Position numbers and translations under genes: made by a program
Assembly (NCBI RefSeq): GCF_017377775.1
Contig: NZ_JAFVLN010000020.1
Coordinates: forward strand, 62,001-126,000
Length of the DNA: 64,000 nt
DNA from: Streptomyces sp. VRA16 Mangrove soil
GTDB lineage: Bacteria; Actinomycetota; Actinomycetes; Streptomycetales; Streptomycetaceae
Direction: 5' to 3'
Shown here: positions 8,545 to 15,847 of the stretch, piece by piece
How the letters are laid out: every line of letters starts with the position of its first letter
Numbering within the stretch: position 1 is the first letter of the stretch
The notes under the pieces: model-generated
Seen by the model: the letters and a program-made list of their open reading frames with translations, nothing else
The model's database searches: none
Told to the model about the DNA's origin: nothing

Positions 8545-9453
8545 TCAGGCCGTCGCCAGGTGGCGGGTGTGGGCGCCGGCGGGGGTCGCGAGGGCGTTGT
8601 CGTAGCGGTGCAGGACGAGGCGGGCGAGCGCCGGATGGGTGCCGAGCGGGGCCGCGGCGATGCCGGGCGCGGCGGCGGCCGACTCGGTGGCGAAGCGGCC
8701 GGGCGCGGTGAAGTACGCGGCGACGGCGACCCGGTCGCGGCCCCGCGCGGCGAGGGCGCGGACGGCCGTGCCGACATCGGGGGTGGCGGCCGACGCATAG
8801 GCGGGGACGACCGGGACGCCGAGGCGCCGGGCGAGCAGTTCGGCGGTGGCGCCGGTGTCGGCGGCGCTCTGCGGGTCGCGGGACCCGGCGGCGGCGAGGA
8901 CGACTCCGCCGCGGCGCCGGGCGCGCTCGGACAGCGGCCGCTCGGGCCAGCCCGCCTCCACCAGGCGGTCGTGCAGCGCGTCGACGAGCAGCGGGTGCGG
9001 GCCGAGCGGGGCGGCGACCCGGGTGAGCAGGTGGTCCGCGGCGTCGGCGGCCCCCGGTATGTCGTGCTTGACGTGGTGGCCGCGGGAGAGGAGGAGCGGG
9101 ACGAGGACGGCGCGGCCCGCGGGGAGCGCGGTGAGGGTGTCGGACAGCAGCGGCTCGTTCAGCTCGATGTGGCCGAGGCGCACGGTGAGGCCGGGGCGCT
9201 GCTCGCGGATCCGCTCCACCAGTTCGGTGACGGTGGCGAGGGCGCCCGGGTTGCGGCTGCCGTGGGCGACGAGCACCAGGGCGGGCGGCCGGGTGCGGTT
9301 GCGCAGGGGCCGGTTGCTGAGCTGGCTGCCGAGCTGGTTGCTGATCATGGTGAGGAGTCCCGCCGTGCTGGCCGTGCTGTCGTCGATGTACGCGTCCGCG
9401 GTCGTGCGGACGTGCCTGCTGCCTGTGCCGGTGCCGTACGACTCGTCCGTCAT
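8545..9453 (-). CDS. CbiX-type sirohydrochlorin chelatase family protein
   Basis: A 302-residue protein with two CbiX/SirB-like halves. The first begins with the diagnostic PALVLVAHGSRNPGA, whose histidine is the metal-binding residue, and continues with PLLLSRGHHVKHDIP, the second catalytic histidine region. The second half (GGVVLAAAGSRDPQSAAD) lacks the first histidine and is probably structural. The family inserts Fe or Co into sirohydrochlorin. Because siroheme is the cofactor of the NirB encoded at 17.1 kb, a role in siroheme supply for nitrite reduction is the best inference. An N-terminal extension of about 55 residues is not part of the domain. A degenerate GlnR-like arrangement lies just upstream. 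Confidence 0.82.
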   Translation of the reverse strand: MTDESYGTGTGSRHVRTTADAYIDDSTASTAGLLTMISNQLGSQLSNRPLRNRTRPPALVLVAHGSRNPGALATVTELVERIREQRPGLTVRLGHIELNEPLLSDTLTALPAGRAVLVPLLLSRGHHVKHDIPGAADAADHLLTRVAAPLGPHPLLVDALHDRLVEAGWPERPLSERARRRGGVVLAAAGSRDPQSAADTGATAELLARRLGVPVVPAYASAATPDVGTAVRALAARGRDRVAVAAYFTAPGRFATESAAAAPGIAAAPLGTHPALARLVLHRYDNALATPAGAHTRHLATA

Positions 9454-9475
9454 GGAGTGATCCTGCCGGTCCGGG

Positions 9476-9502
9476 GTTGCCTCTCTGTTGCGCCGTGGTG
9501 AC
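9476..9502 (-). promoter_or_regulatory. Possible GlnR-like box upstream of the chelatase gene
   Basis: Read on the minus strand, GTCAC-n6-GCAAC-n6-GCAAC with exact 11-base periodicity ends 22 bases before the ATG at 9453. It resembles the first three parts of the GlnR consensus gTnAc-n6-GaAAc-n6-GTnAC. The GCAAC parts deviate at the second base, so this is a weak candidate. Confidence 0.3.
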
Positions 9503-9687
9503 GGGTCGTTGCACGGGGTTCACCGCGCGGGTGCGGGGACCGTGAGCGTGAACCGGACGGCCCCGGCCCGCGTCCTGAGCAGCGAGCACCCCGTACTTCC
9601 GGGGTCCGGGAGACAACGGATTCACCGGTGCCGCGAAGATGCGGCCGAGATTTCGTCAGAGGATTCGTCAGAGGTTCGGAGGACCCA

Positions 9688-10356
9688 TTGCGTCTGCGCC
9701 CGCGTCTGCCGCGCACCCGGCGCGCCCAGCGGCGGACCGTCCAGGCCGTCATGGCGGTGTGCGCGCTGGCGCTGCTGCCCGCGGCCTGGATGTTCACCAC
9801 GACCGGTGACCGGCTGCGCTCGACGGCCGACGTGCCGCGCACCGATGTGGCGGTCGTCTTCGGCGCGGGCCTGTGGGACGGGGAGCCGTCCCCGTATCTC
9901 GCGCACCGTCTGGACGCCGCCGCCGAGCTGTACCGGGCGGGCCGGGTCCGGGTGGTGCTCGTGACCGGTGACAACAGCCGCGCCTCGTACGACGAGCCGG
10001 ACGCCATGCGCACCTATCTCACCCGGCACGGGGTGCCGTCGCGCGCGGTGGTGAGCGACTACGCCGGGTTCGACACATGGGACTCGTGCGTCCGGGCCAG
10101 GAAGATCTTCGGCGTCGACCGGGCCGTCCTGGTCACCCAGGGCTTCCATGTGCGCAGGGCGGTCGCGCTGTGCGAGGCGGCGGGGGTCTCCTCGTACGGG
10201 ATCGGGGTCGACGAGCCGCACGACGTGACCTGGTACGCGGGCGGGGCGCGGGAGGTGCTGGCCGCGGGAAAGGCGGCGTTCGACGCGGTGGTGCGGCCCG
10301 ATCCGCAGTTCCTGGGGAAGAAGGAGGACGGGGTGCGGGCGGCGCTGGCCCGCTGA
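9688..10356 (+). CDS. SanA/YdcF-like (DUF218) membrane-anchored protein
   Basis: A 222-residue protein. A basic N-terminus (RLRPRLPRTRRAQRR) is followed by one hydrophobic segment at about residues 18-36 and then a DUF218 domain: DVAVVFGAGLWDGEPSPYLAHRLDAA, VVLVTGDNSRASYDEPDAMRTYL and VTQGFHVRRAVALCEAAG. Related SanA and ElyC proteins act in envelope integrity and vancomycin tolerance in enterobacteria; the exact role here is unknown. A TTG start at 9688 is chosen because GGAGG lies 5 bases upstream; the in-frame ATG at 9628 has no ribosome-binding site. A 12-bp direct repeat (TTCGTCAGAGG twice) lies at 9652-9674 between the two possible starts. Confidence 0.82.
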   Translation: MRLRPRLPRTRRAQRRTVQAVMAVCALALLPAAWMFTTTGDRLRSTADVPRTDVAVVFGAGLWDGEPSPYLAHRLDAAAELYRAGRVRVVLVTGDNSRASYDEPDAMRTYLTRHGVPSRAVVSDYAGFDTWDSCVRARKIFGVDRAVLVTQGFHVRRAVALCEAAGVSSYGIGVDEPHDVTWYAGGAREVLAAGKAAFDAVVRPDPQFLGKKEDGVRAALAR

Positions 10357-10391
10357 CCTCACACCGGCGGGCCCGGCGTGGGGAGCCCCGC

Positions 10392-10440
10392 GTACCCGGT
10401 GCGTAACCGGTCCGCTCCCCGACGCGTAACAACGCGCCCG
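10392..10440 (+). promoter_or_regulatory. Candidate GlnR-binding region in front of nasA
   Basis: GTACC at 10392, GTAAC at 10403 and GTAAC at 10426 lie in the 97 bp between the SanA-like gene and nasA. The first two are spaced exactly n6 as in GlnR a/b boxes; the third is one base out of phase. GlnR control of nasA is known in Streptomyces, so this is the likely site, but the match is imperfect. Confidence 0.4.
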
Positions 10441-10453
10441 CACGCTGGCCCGT

Positions 10454-12571
10454 ATGCACACGCCCGCGCGCACCACCGCCGTCTCCGCGAACGCCGCGAT
10501 CCCGACGCACTGCCCGTACTGCGCCCTGCAGTGCGGGATGCGGCTCACGCCGAACGCGTCGGCCGACTCGGTCGAGGTGACCGGCCGGGCGGACTTCCCG
10601 GTGAACCGCGGGGCGCTGTGCGGCAAGGGGCAGAGCGCCGCCGCCGTGCTCTCCTCCCGGGTCCGGCTGACCGGTCCGCTGGTCCGTGACCCCGCTACCG
10701 GCGAGCTCGCGCCCGCCACCTGGGAGGAGGCCCTCGACGCGATCGCCGAGGGGATCTCCCGCACGCGTACGGCACATGGCCCGGACGCGTGCGGGGTGTT
10801 CGGCGGGGGTGGCCTGACCAACGAGAAGGCGTACGCGCTGGGCAAGTTCGCGCGCATCGTGCTCGGCACCTCGCAGATCGACTACAACGGCCGCTTCTGC
10901 ATGTCGTCGGCCGCGGCGGCGGGCACGAAGGCGTTCGGCCTGGACCGGGGGCTGCCGTTCCCGCTGGAGGACATACCGCGCACCGGGTGCGTGATCCTGG
11001 TCGGCTCGAACCTCGCGGAGACGATGCCGCCGGCGCTCCGCTACCTCACCGAACTCCGGGCCAACGGCGGCAAGCTGATCGTGATCGACCCGCGCCGCAC
11101 GCGCACGGCGCAGCAGGCCGACCTGCATCTCGCGCCCCGCCCCGGCACGGATCTGGCGCTCGCGCTGGGCATGCTGCATCTCGTCGTGGCGCAGGGGCGG
11201 GTCGACGAGGCGTACGTACGGGACCGGACGCGCGGCTGGGAGGAGGCCAGGTCCGCGGCGATGGCGCACTGGCCGGAGTACGTGGAGCGGGTCACGGGAG
11301 TGCCGCTCCCCCAGCTACGGGACGCCGTACGGATGTTCACCGACGCCGAGCACGCGATGGTCCTCACGGCGCGCGGGCCCGAGCAGCAGTCCAAGGGCAC
11401 GGACACGGTGGGCGCGTGGATCAATCTGGCGCTCGCCACCGGCCGCCCCGGCACGCCGCTGTCCGGGTACGGCTGTCTGACCGGGCAGGGCAACGGGCAG
11501 GGTGGCCGCGAGCACGGCCAGAAGGCCGACCAGTTGCCGGGGTGCCGCAAGCTGACGGATCCGGCGGCGCGGGCGCATGTCGCCGAGGTGTGGGGGGTGG
11601 ACCCGGAGTCGCTGCCCGGTCCTGGACGTTCGGCGTACGAGCTGCTTGACGCGCTGGGCGGGGACGTACGGGCGTTGCTGCTGATGGCGTCGAACCCGGT
11701 GGTGTCGGCGCCGCGCGCGGCCCACGTGGAGGAGCGGCTGCGGTCGCTGGACTTCCTGGCGGTCGCGGACGTGGTGCTGTCGGAGACCGCGGAGCTGGCC
11801 GACGTCGTCCTCCCCGTGACCCAGTGGGCCGAGGAGACCGGCACGCTGACGAATCTGGAGGGGCGGGTGCTGCTGCGGCGCCGGGCCCTCGACCCGCCGC
11901 CCGGGGTCCGCTCCGACCTGGAGGTGCTGCAGGAGCTGACGGCCCGTCTCTCCCCCGACCTGGAGAAGGGGTTCCCCGTCGACCCGGAGGAGGTCTTCGA
12001 GGAGCTGCGCCGGGCGTCGGCGGGTGGGCCCGCCGACTACTCCGGGATCTCGTACGAGCGGCTGGCCGAGGAGGACGGGGTGTTCTGGCCGGCTCCGGCG
12101 TCCGGGGTTCCCGGCACCCCTCGGCTCTTCCTCGACCGGTTCGCCACGGAGGACGGGCGGGCGCGGTTCGTGCCGGTGGCGCACCGGGCGGCGGCGGAGG
12201 AGCCGGATGCCGAGTATCCGGTGTATCTGACGACGGGGCGGGTGGTGGCCCAGTACCAGTCGGGGGCGCAGACCCGGCGGGTCGAGGAGCTGAACAAGGC
12301 GGCGCCGGGGCCGTTCGTGCAGCTGCATCCGCGGCTTGCCGCGCGGCTGGGAGTCGTGGAGGGGGACGCCGTGGCGGTCGTCTCGCGGCGCGGGCGGGCG
12401 GTGGCGCCGGCCCGGGTCTGCGGGGACATCCGGCCCGACACGGTCTTCATGCCCTTTCACTGGCCGGGGCGGGGGCGGGCCAACTCCCTGACGAATCCGG
12501 CGCTTGACCCGACGTCACGGATGCCGGAGTTCAAGGTGTGCGCGGTACGCCTGGAACGCATCCCCGGGTAA
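10454..12571 (+). CDS. nasA: Assimilatory nitrate reductase, molybdopterin catalytic subunit
   Basis: This cytoplasmic molybdenum enzyme reduces nitrate to nitrite for nitrogen assimilation. The 705-residue protein has the N-terminal [4Fe-4S] motif C20-x2-C23-x3-C27-x28-C56, the bis-MGD binding domain (CMSSAAAAGTKAFG, FGGGGLTNEKAYALGKFAR), and the C-terminal molydopterin dinucleotide-binding domain beginning near EYPVYLTTGRVVAQYQSG. There is no twin-arginine signal, consistent with the assimilatory NasA type rather than periplasmic Nap or membrane Nar. The extra C-terminal [2Fe-2S] domain of enterobacterial NasA is absent. The start at 10454 has no ribosome-binding site and may be leaderless. 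The nitrite reductase operon lies 5 kb downstream on the same strand. Confidence 0.9.
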   Translation: MHTPARTTAVSANAAIPTHCPYCALQCGMRLTPNASADSVEVTGRADFPVNRGALCGKGQSAAAVLSSRVRLTGPLVRDPATGELAPATWEEALDAIAEGISRTRTAHGPDACGVFGGGGLTNEKAYALGKFARIVLGTSQIDYNGRFCMSSAAAAGTKAFGLDRGLPFPLEDIPRTGCVILVGSNLAETMPPALRYLTELRANGGKLIVIDPRRTRTAQQADLHLAPRPGTDLALALGMLHLVVAQGRVDEAYVRDRTRGWEEARSAAMAHWPEYVERVTGVPLPQLRDAVRMFTDAEHAMVLTARGPEQQSKGTDTVGAWINLALATGRPGTPLSGYGCLTGQGNGQGGREHGQKADQLPGCRKLTDPAARAHVAEVWGVDPESLPGPGRSAYELLDALGGDVRALLLMASNPVVSAPRAAHVEERLRSLDFLAVADVVLSETAELADVVLPVTQWAEETGTLTNLEGRVLLRRRALDPPPGVRSDLEVLQELTARLSPDLEKGFPVDPEEVFEELRRASAGGPADYSGISYERLAEEDGVFWPAPASGVPGTPRLFLDRFATEDGRARFVPVAHRAAAEEPDAEYPVYLTTGRVVAQYQSGAQTRRVEELNKAAPGPFVQLHPRLAARLGVVEGDAVAVVSRRGRAVAPARVCGDIRPDTVFMPFHWPGRGRANSLTNPALDPTSRMPEFKVCAVRLERIPG

Positions 12572-12589
12572 CCCCAGCGCCCCGCCTCC

Positions 12590-12925
12590 GCCGCCTCGGG
12601 CAATCCGCCCGCCGTCCCACCCCGCCTAGGGCAATCTGCCGCCCGCCACGGCCGCCTTGGGCAATCTGCCGCCTTGGGCTTTCCCGCCCCGGCCGGCTGC
12701 CGCGCCGCCTTGGGCAATCTGCCGCCATGGGCGGCAGGGTGGGCAAGGCGGCACCCCGGCGCGGGGTGAGCGCTCCAATCGGCGTCCAGCTCGGTCCCGC
12801 CGCGCCCTCGCCGGGTGCGGCGCCGTCTCGGCTGGTCGCGCAGTTCCCCGCGCCCCTACGGGGCACGACCACCGCCGGTCGCGCCCGCGCGGCGGAGCCG
12901 CATACCGACAGAGCCCCGCCCCCCT
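12590..12925 (-). repeat. Composite dispersed repeat, copy B (inverted)
   Basis: It fills most of the gap between nasA and cutA, which holds no gene. Read on the minus strand it carries the same ordered elements as the copies at 3.4 and 41.2 kb: a GGGGCGCGGGGAACTGCGCG tract, GGGACCGAGCTGGACGCCG, CCCCGCGCCGGGG, the 47-nt cruciform (12705-12751), and trailing GGCGGCAGATTGCCCAAGG iterations. The end nearest cutA also contains the GGCTCCGCCGCGCGGGCGCG unit found alone near 55.3 kb. Confidence 0.8.
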
Positions 12926-12959
12926 GACGGGGCACGGCCGGAGCCGCGGCAGTATCCCC

Positions 12960-13304
12960 TTACGGGGTGACCTGGGACGTGAGCCAGGTCAGGTAGGGGG
13001 TGGCGGTGTGCGTCACGGGCAGCGCCACGATCTGCGGCGTCTCGTACTCGTGATGCTCCGTCAACCACGCCTCCAGCTCCGCGTACCGCGCCCGCGTGGT
13101 CTTCAGCAGCACCCGCCACTCCCGCGCCGTCTCCACCACCCCCTCCCACCGGTACACGGACGTCACGGACCCGGAGGACACCTGCGCGCACGCGGCGAGG
13201 CGCGCCTCCACGGCGCCCCGGGCCAGCGCCTCCCCCTTCTCCACGGCGTCCACGGTGGTCAGCACGGCCAGCACGGTCGAGTCGGGCTTCTCCATGCCGC
13301 CCAT
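12960..13304 (-). CDS. cutA: CutA1 family divalent-cation tolerance protein
   Basis: A 114-residue protein of the CutA1 fold, a trimeric ferredoxin-like protein found across all domains of life and linked to copper tolerance, although its biochemical role is still debated. Family features visible are VLTTVDAVEKGEALARGAVEARLAACAQV, the YRWEGVVE strand, EWRVLLKTTRARYAELEAWL and the C-terminal YLTWL. Length matches the family once the in-frame N-terminal extension is dropped. ATG at 13304 is chosen, with a second ATG three codons later equally possible. It stands alone, and its 3' end abuts the repeat block at 12590-12925. Confidence 0.9.
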   Translation of the reverse strand: MGGMEKPDSTVLAVLTTVDAVEKGEALARGAVEARLAACAQVSSGSVTSVYRWEGVVETAREWRVLLKTTRARYAELEAWLTEHHEYETPQIVALPVTHTATPYLTWLTSQVTP

Positions 13305-13424
13305 TGTGACCCGGCGCCCGCCCCCGTCACCCGGTCGCACGCCGGGCACGGCCTTTCGGGCAATTCTCCTCCGACACGCCGATGACCTGCTGGAATGTTC
13401 CCTTCACCCCGTCAGGAGACCACT

Positions 13425-13559
13425 GTGTGCGGGCTTTCTGACTGCCTATCAGGAGGCGCGCCGGAGCGACTGCCACTTACCTCGTGCTTGCAGGGCGCGT
13501 CCGACGCCCCAGCAGAACGCACAAGGAGCAAGCAACGATGCGTACAGGCCGACCGCTGA
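13425..13559 (+). other. Possible 44-codon upstream ORF overlapping the secreted-protein start
   Basis: AGGAG lies 6 bases before a GTG at 13425, opening a 44-codon frame rich in Cys (Cys at 2, 7, 21, 39) that ends at 13559, 22 bases inside the next gene. Against coding, it uses many codons that are rare here (CTT, CTA, TCA, CGA, CCA), unlike all neighbours. It may be a structured 5' leader instead of a gene; the short inverted repeat CTGA/TCAG lies inside it. Confidence 0.25.
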
Positions 13560-14068
13560 TCGCCGCCGCGTTCGCCGTCGCCGTCTCCGGGCTCTGGGCC
13601 GTCCCCGCGGTCGCCTCCCCGGGCGGCCTCGAGGTCTATCCGGTGACGGCGGCCCCGGGTTCCACGGTCACCGTGGACACCACCGCCTGCGGTGCCCACG
13701 GCACGGCGGCCGGGGACGCCGGCGCGGTCGGCGCCGGCCCGTTCACCCTGGCCCCGGACACCGACGACGCGGCGGGCCCGGCGGACAGCGTGGGACGGTT
13801 CACCGTTCCGGTGTCGGCGCAGCCGGGCACGTACGAGATCGTCGCCCGCTGCTCCGGCGGCACCCGGGTCACCGGCGATCTGATCGTGTCGCTCACCGAA
13901 CCGGGCGCGCCGGGCGCCCAGATGCCCAAAGGGCATGTCGAGACGGGGGTCGGCGGCGCGCTCGGTCCCGACCCCGTGCAGACCGCGGCGGGAGTGGCGG
14001 CCCTGGCCGTCGCCGCCGCGGGCGGTACCTGGCTCCTGCATCGCCGGGCGAGAGGCGATGGGATCTGA
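13538..14068 (+). CDS. Secreted protein with C-terminal anchor, likely partner of the adjacent sortase
   Basis: A 176-residue protein starting at an ATG with AAGGAG 9 bases upstream. It has a classical signal peptide (basic MRTGR, hydrophobic core to about residue 24, cleavage near AVAS), a beta-rich extracellular domain with two Cys (TTACGAHG and VARCSGG) that could form a disulfide, a Pro/Gly linker, a hydrophobic segment at about residues 149-165 and a basic tail HRRARGDGI. Just before the membrane segment is PKGHVETGVGGA. This is not LPXTG, but a G-x-V-x-T-G-x-G-G pattern is, as recalled, common in actinomycete proteins encoded beside class F sortases. The sortase gene follows 150 bp downstream, so cell-wall anchoring is inferred. 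Confidence 0.75.
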   Translation: MRTGRPLIAAAFAVAVSGLWAVPAVASPGGLEVYPVTAAPGSTVTVDTTACGAHGTAAGDAGAVGAGPFTLAPDTDDAAGPADSVGRFTVPVSAQPGTYEIVARCSGGTRVTGDLIVSLTEPGAPGAQMPKGHVETGVGGALGPDPVQTAAGVAALAVAAAGGTWLLHRRARGDGI

Positions 14069-14218
14069 AGGACGCCGTGACGGTCCCGCGGGCACCCTCC
14101 GCCGCCCGCGGGCCCGTCCCCGTCCCCCAGGTACCGCTCACACCCCCTCCCGCTCCGGCCCGCACCCCCTCGCGGGCCGGAGGGGAGGGCGGCTTCCCCA
14201 CGCCAGGAGGTCATCGCC

Positions 14219-14845
14219 GTGCGCACCGGAACCGTCCTCAACTCCGTTGCGGGAGCCGTCACCGCGCTCGCCCTGTGCACCGGGGCCTGGCTGCTGACCA
14301 CGGGCTCCGAAGGACATCCACCGCCCCAGCCCGCCGCCTCCCAGGCGCACTCCCCCGGCACCGCGAACCTGCCCGGCGCGGCGCCGATGACCCCGTCCCC
14401 GCCGGACCGCATCCGCATCCCGTCGATCCGTGTGGACGCCCCGCTGATGGGCCTGCGCCTGACGCGCTCCGGCAGCCTCGACGTCCCGCCGCCGGAGAAG
14501 AAGAACCTCGCGGGCTGGTACGAGGCGGGCACCCGCCCCGGTGAACGCGGCACGGCGATCGTGGCGGGCCATGTCGACAACGCGGTCGGCCCCGCCGTCT
14601 TCTACGACCTCGGCGCCCTCACCCGCGGCCGCACCATCGAGATCGACCGCCGCGACGGCTCGGTGGCCGTCTTCACGGTCGACGCCGTCGAGGTCTACGA
14701 CGCGAAGAACTTCCCCGACGAGAAGGTCTACGGCACGGCCCGCCGCCCCGAACTACGAGTGATCACGTGCGGCGGCCCGTACTCACGCAGGACGGGGTAC
14801 CAGGGGAACGTGGTGGTGTTCGCGCATCTGACGGGCAGCCGGTAG
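14219..14845 (+). CDS. Class F sortase
   Basis: A membrane-anchored transpeptidase of 208 residues. The N-terminal hydrophobic segment is at about residues 10-27, then a Pro/Ser-rich linker, then the sortase beta-barrel. The catalytic triad is visible: H118 in IVAGHVDN, C184 in RVITCGG and an arginine at 190/191 in YSRRTGYQG. The short catalytic domain with the RIRIPSIRVDAPL entry strand is typical of actinobacterial class F sortases. GTG start at 14219 with AGGAGG 8 bases upstream. It follows the small secreted protein with an anchor-like C-terminus, its probable substrate. The canonical pilin or LPXTG substrates are not in this window. Confidence 0.88.
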   Translation: MRTGTVLNSVAGAVTALALCTGAWLLTTGSEGHPPPQPAASQAHSPGTANLPGAAPMTPSPPDRIRIPSIRVDAPLMGLRLTRSGSLDVPPPEKKNLAGWYEAGTRPGERGTAIVAGHVDNAVGPAVFYDLGALTRGRTIEIDRRDGSVAVFTVDAVEVYDAKNFPDEKVYGTARRPELRVITCGGPYSRRTGYQGNVVVFAHLTGSR

Positions 14846-14864
14846 CGCCGGCGCGGGGACAGGC

Positions 14865-15650
14865 TCACGCCACCCACTGCTCGTAGGCCATCTTCACCAC
14901 CAGCGCGCACACCACCGTCAGCAGCACGATCCGCACGAACCCCGCGCCCCGCTTCAGTGCCGTGTGTGCGCCGACCATCCCGCCGGCCAGATTGAACACG
15001 GCCATCAGCGCGGCCAGTTGCCAGTAGACCGTGCCCTTCCAGGCGAACATCGCCAGGGCGCCCGCGTTGGTGCAGCAGTTGACGATCTTTGCGGTGGCGG
15101 AGGCCGTGACCAGGTCGAGGTGGAGGATCGCGGTGAGGGCGAGGACCAGGAAGGTGCCGGTGCCGGGGCCGATCAGGCCGTCGTAGAAGCCGATGCCGAG
15201 GCCCGCGAAGCCGATCGCCGCCAGGACTCGGCGCGGCGAGACGGGGACCGCGGAGGGGGCCGTGCCGAACGACGGGCGGAAGATCACGAAGGCGCCCACC
15301 GCGACCAGCACCACCATCACGATCGGCTTGAGGACATCGGTGCTCATGCCGGCCGCGAGCAGCGCCCCGCACGTGGAGCCGGTCAGCGCGGCCAGGCCGA
15401 TGCGGGCCGCCAGGCGTACGTCGACGGGGGCCTTGCGGGCGTAGGTGACGGCGGCGCCCGTCGTGCCCACGATCGCCACGGCCTTGTTGGTGCCGAGCGC
15501 GTACGGGCCCGCGTGCGCGCCGTTCGGCAGGCCGAGCAGGAGCGCGGGCAGGAGCAGCAGGCCTCCGCCGCCGACCACCGCGTCGACCCAGCCGGCCGCC
15601 AGCGCGGCGAGGCAGAGCACAACGGTGGTGGTCAGGGATATGTCAGGCAT
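14865..15650 (-). CDS. TauE/SafE family sulfite/organosulfonate exporter-like permease
   Basis: A 261-residue integral membrane protein with about eight hydrophobic segments and the family signatures GWVDAVVGGGGLLLLPALL near the N-terminus and GFYDGLIGPGTGTFLVLAL at the start of the second half, the internal duplication typical of TauE/SafE (DUF81). Members export sulfite, sulfoacetate or related anions; the substrate here is unknown. ATG at 15650 is chosen because the longer open frame to 15857 crosses the GlnR box and promoter of the divergent nitrite reductase operon. Convergent with the sortase gene (20-bp gap). Confidence 0.85.
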   Translation of the reverse strand: MPDISLTTTVVLCLAALAAGWVDAVVGGGGLLLLPALLLGLPNGAHAGPYALGTNKAVAIVGTTGAAVTYARKAPVDVRLAARIGLAALTGSTCGALLAAGMSTDVLKPIVMVVLVAVGAFVIFRPSFGTAPSAVPVSPRRVLAAIGFAGLGIGFYDGLIGPGTGTFLVLALTAILHLDLVTASATAKIVNCCTNAGALAMFAWKGTVYWQLAALMAVFNLAGGMVGAHTALKRGAGFVRIVLLTVVCALVVKMAYEQWVA

Positions 15651-15786
15651 GATCGGGAGCCTAGGGACGGGGTGCGTGTGCCGTCCACGTATCCGGGGAG
15701 ACTTGAGCCACATCTGAGCTCCGTGTCCCGGCATCCGGGCAGGCCGCAGCCCCTCACACCTCCTCACCTCCCCCGCTGAGGGACGC

Positions 15787-15824
15787 GTTCCCCACGAGAA
15801 ACGAACGGGACGCCACCGAGAAAC
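15787..15824 (+). promoter_or_regulatory. GlnR-type box for the nitrite reductase operon
   Basis: GTTCC (15787-15791), GAAAC (15798-15802), GACGC (15809-15813) and GAAAC (15820-15824), each separated by exactly six bases. This reproduces the four-part GlnR consensus gTnAc-n6-GaAAc-n6-GTnAC-n6-GAAAc, with both GAAAC parts perfect. It ends 23 bases before the ATG of the first operon gene. GlnR is the Streptomyces nitrogen regulator that activates nirB, so this is probably its binding site. Confidence 0.8.
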
Positions 15825-15847
15825 ACCCGCCCCGCACTCTGCGGTAC

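Noticed and set aside
6097..9501. 1134-codon plus-strand frame opposite the flavoprotein, dgt and chelatase genes
   Set aside because: It runs across three recognised genes on the other strand and has the Gly/Arg/Val bias of an antisense shadow.
12538..12935. ORFs within repeat copy B as a coding gene
   Set aside because: The same peptides appear in different frames at the three repeat copies, and indels between copies do not keep frame, so the repeat is non-coding.
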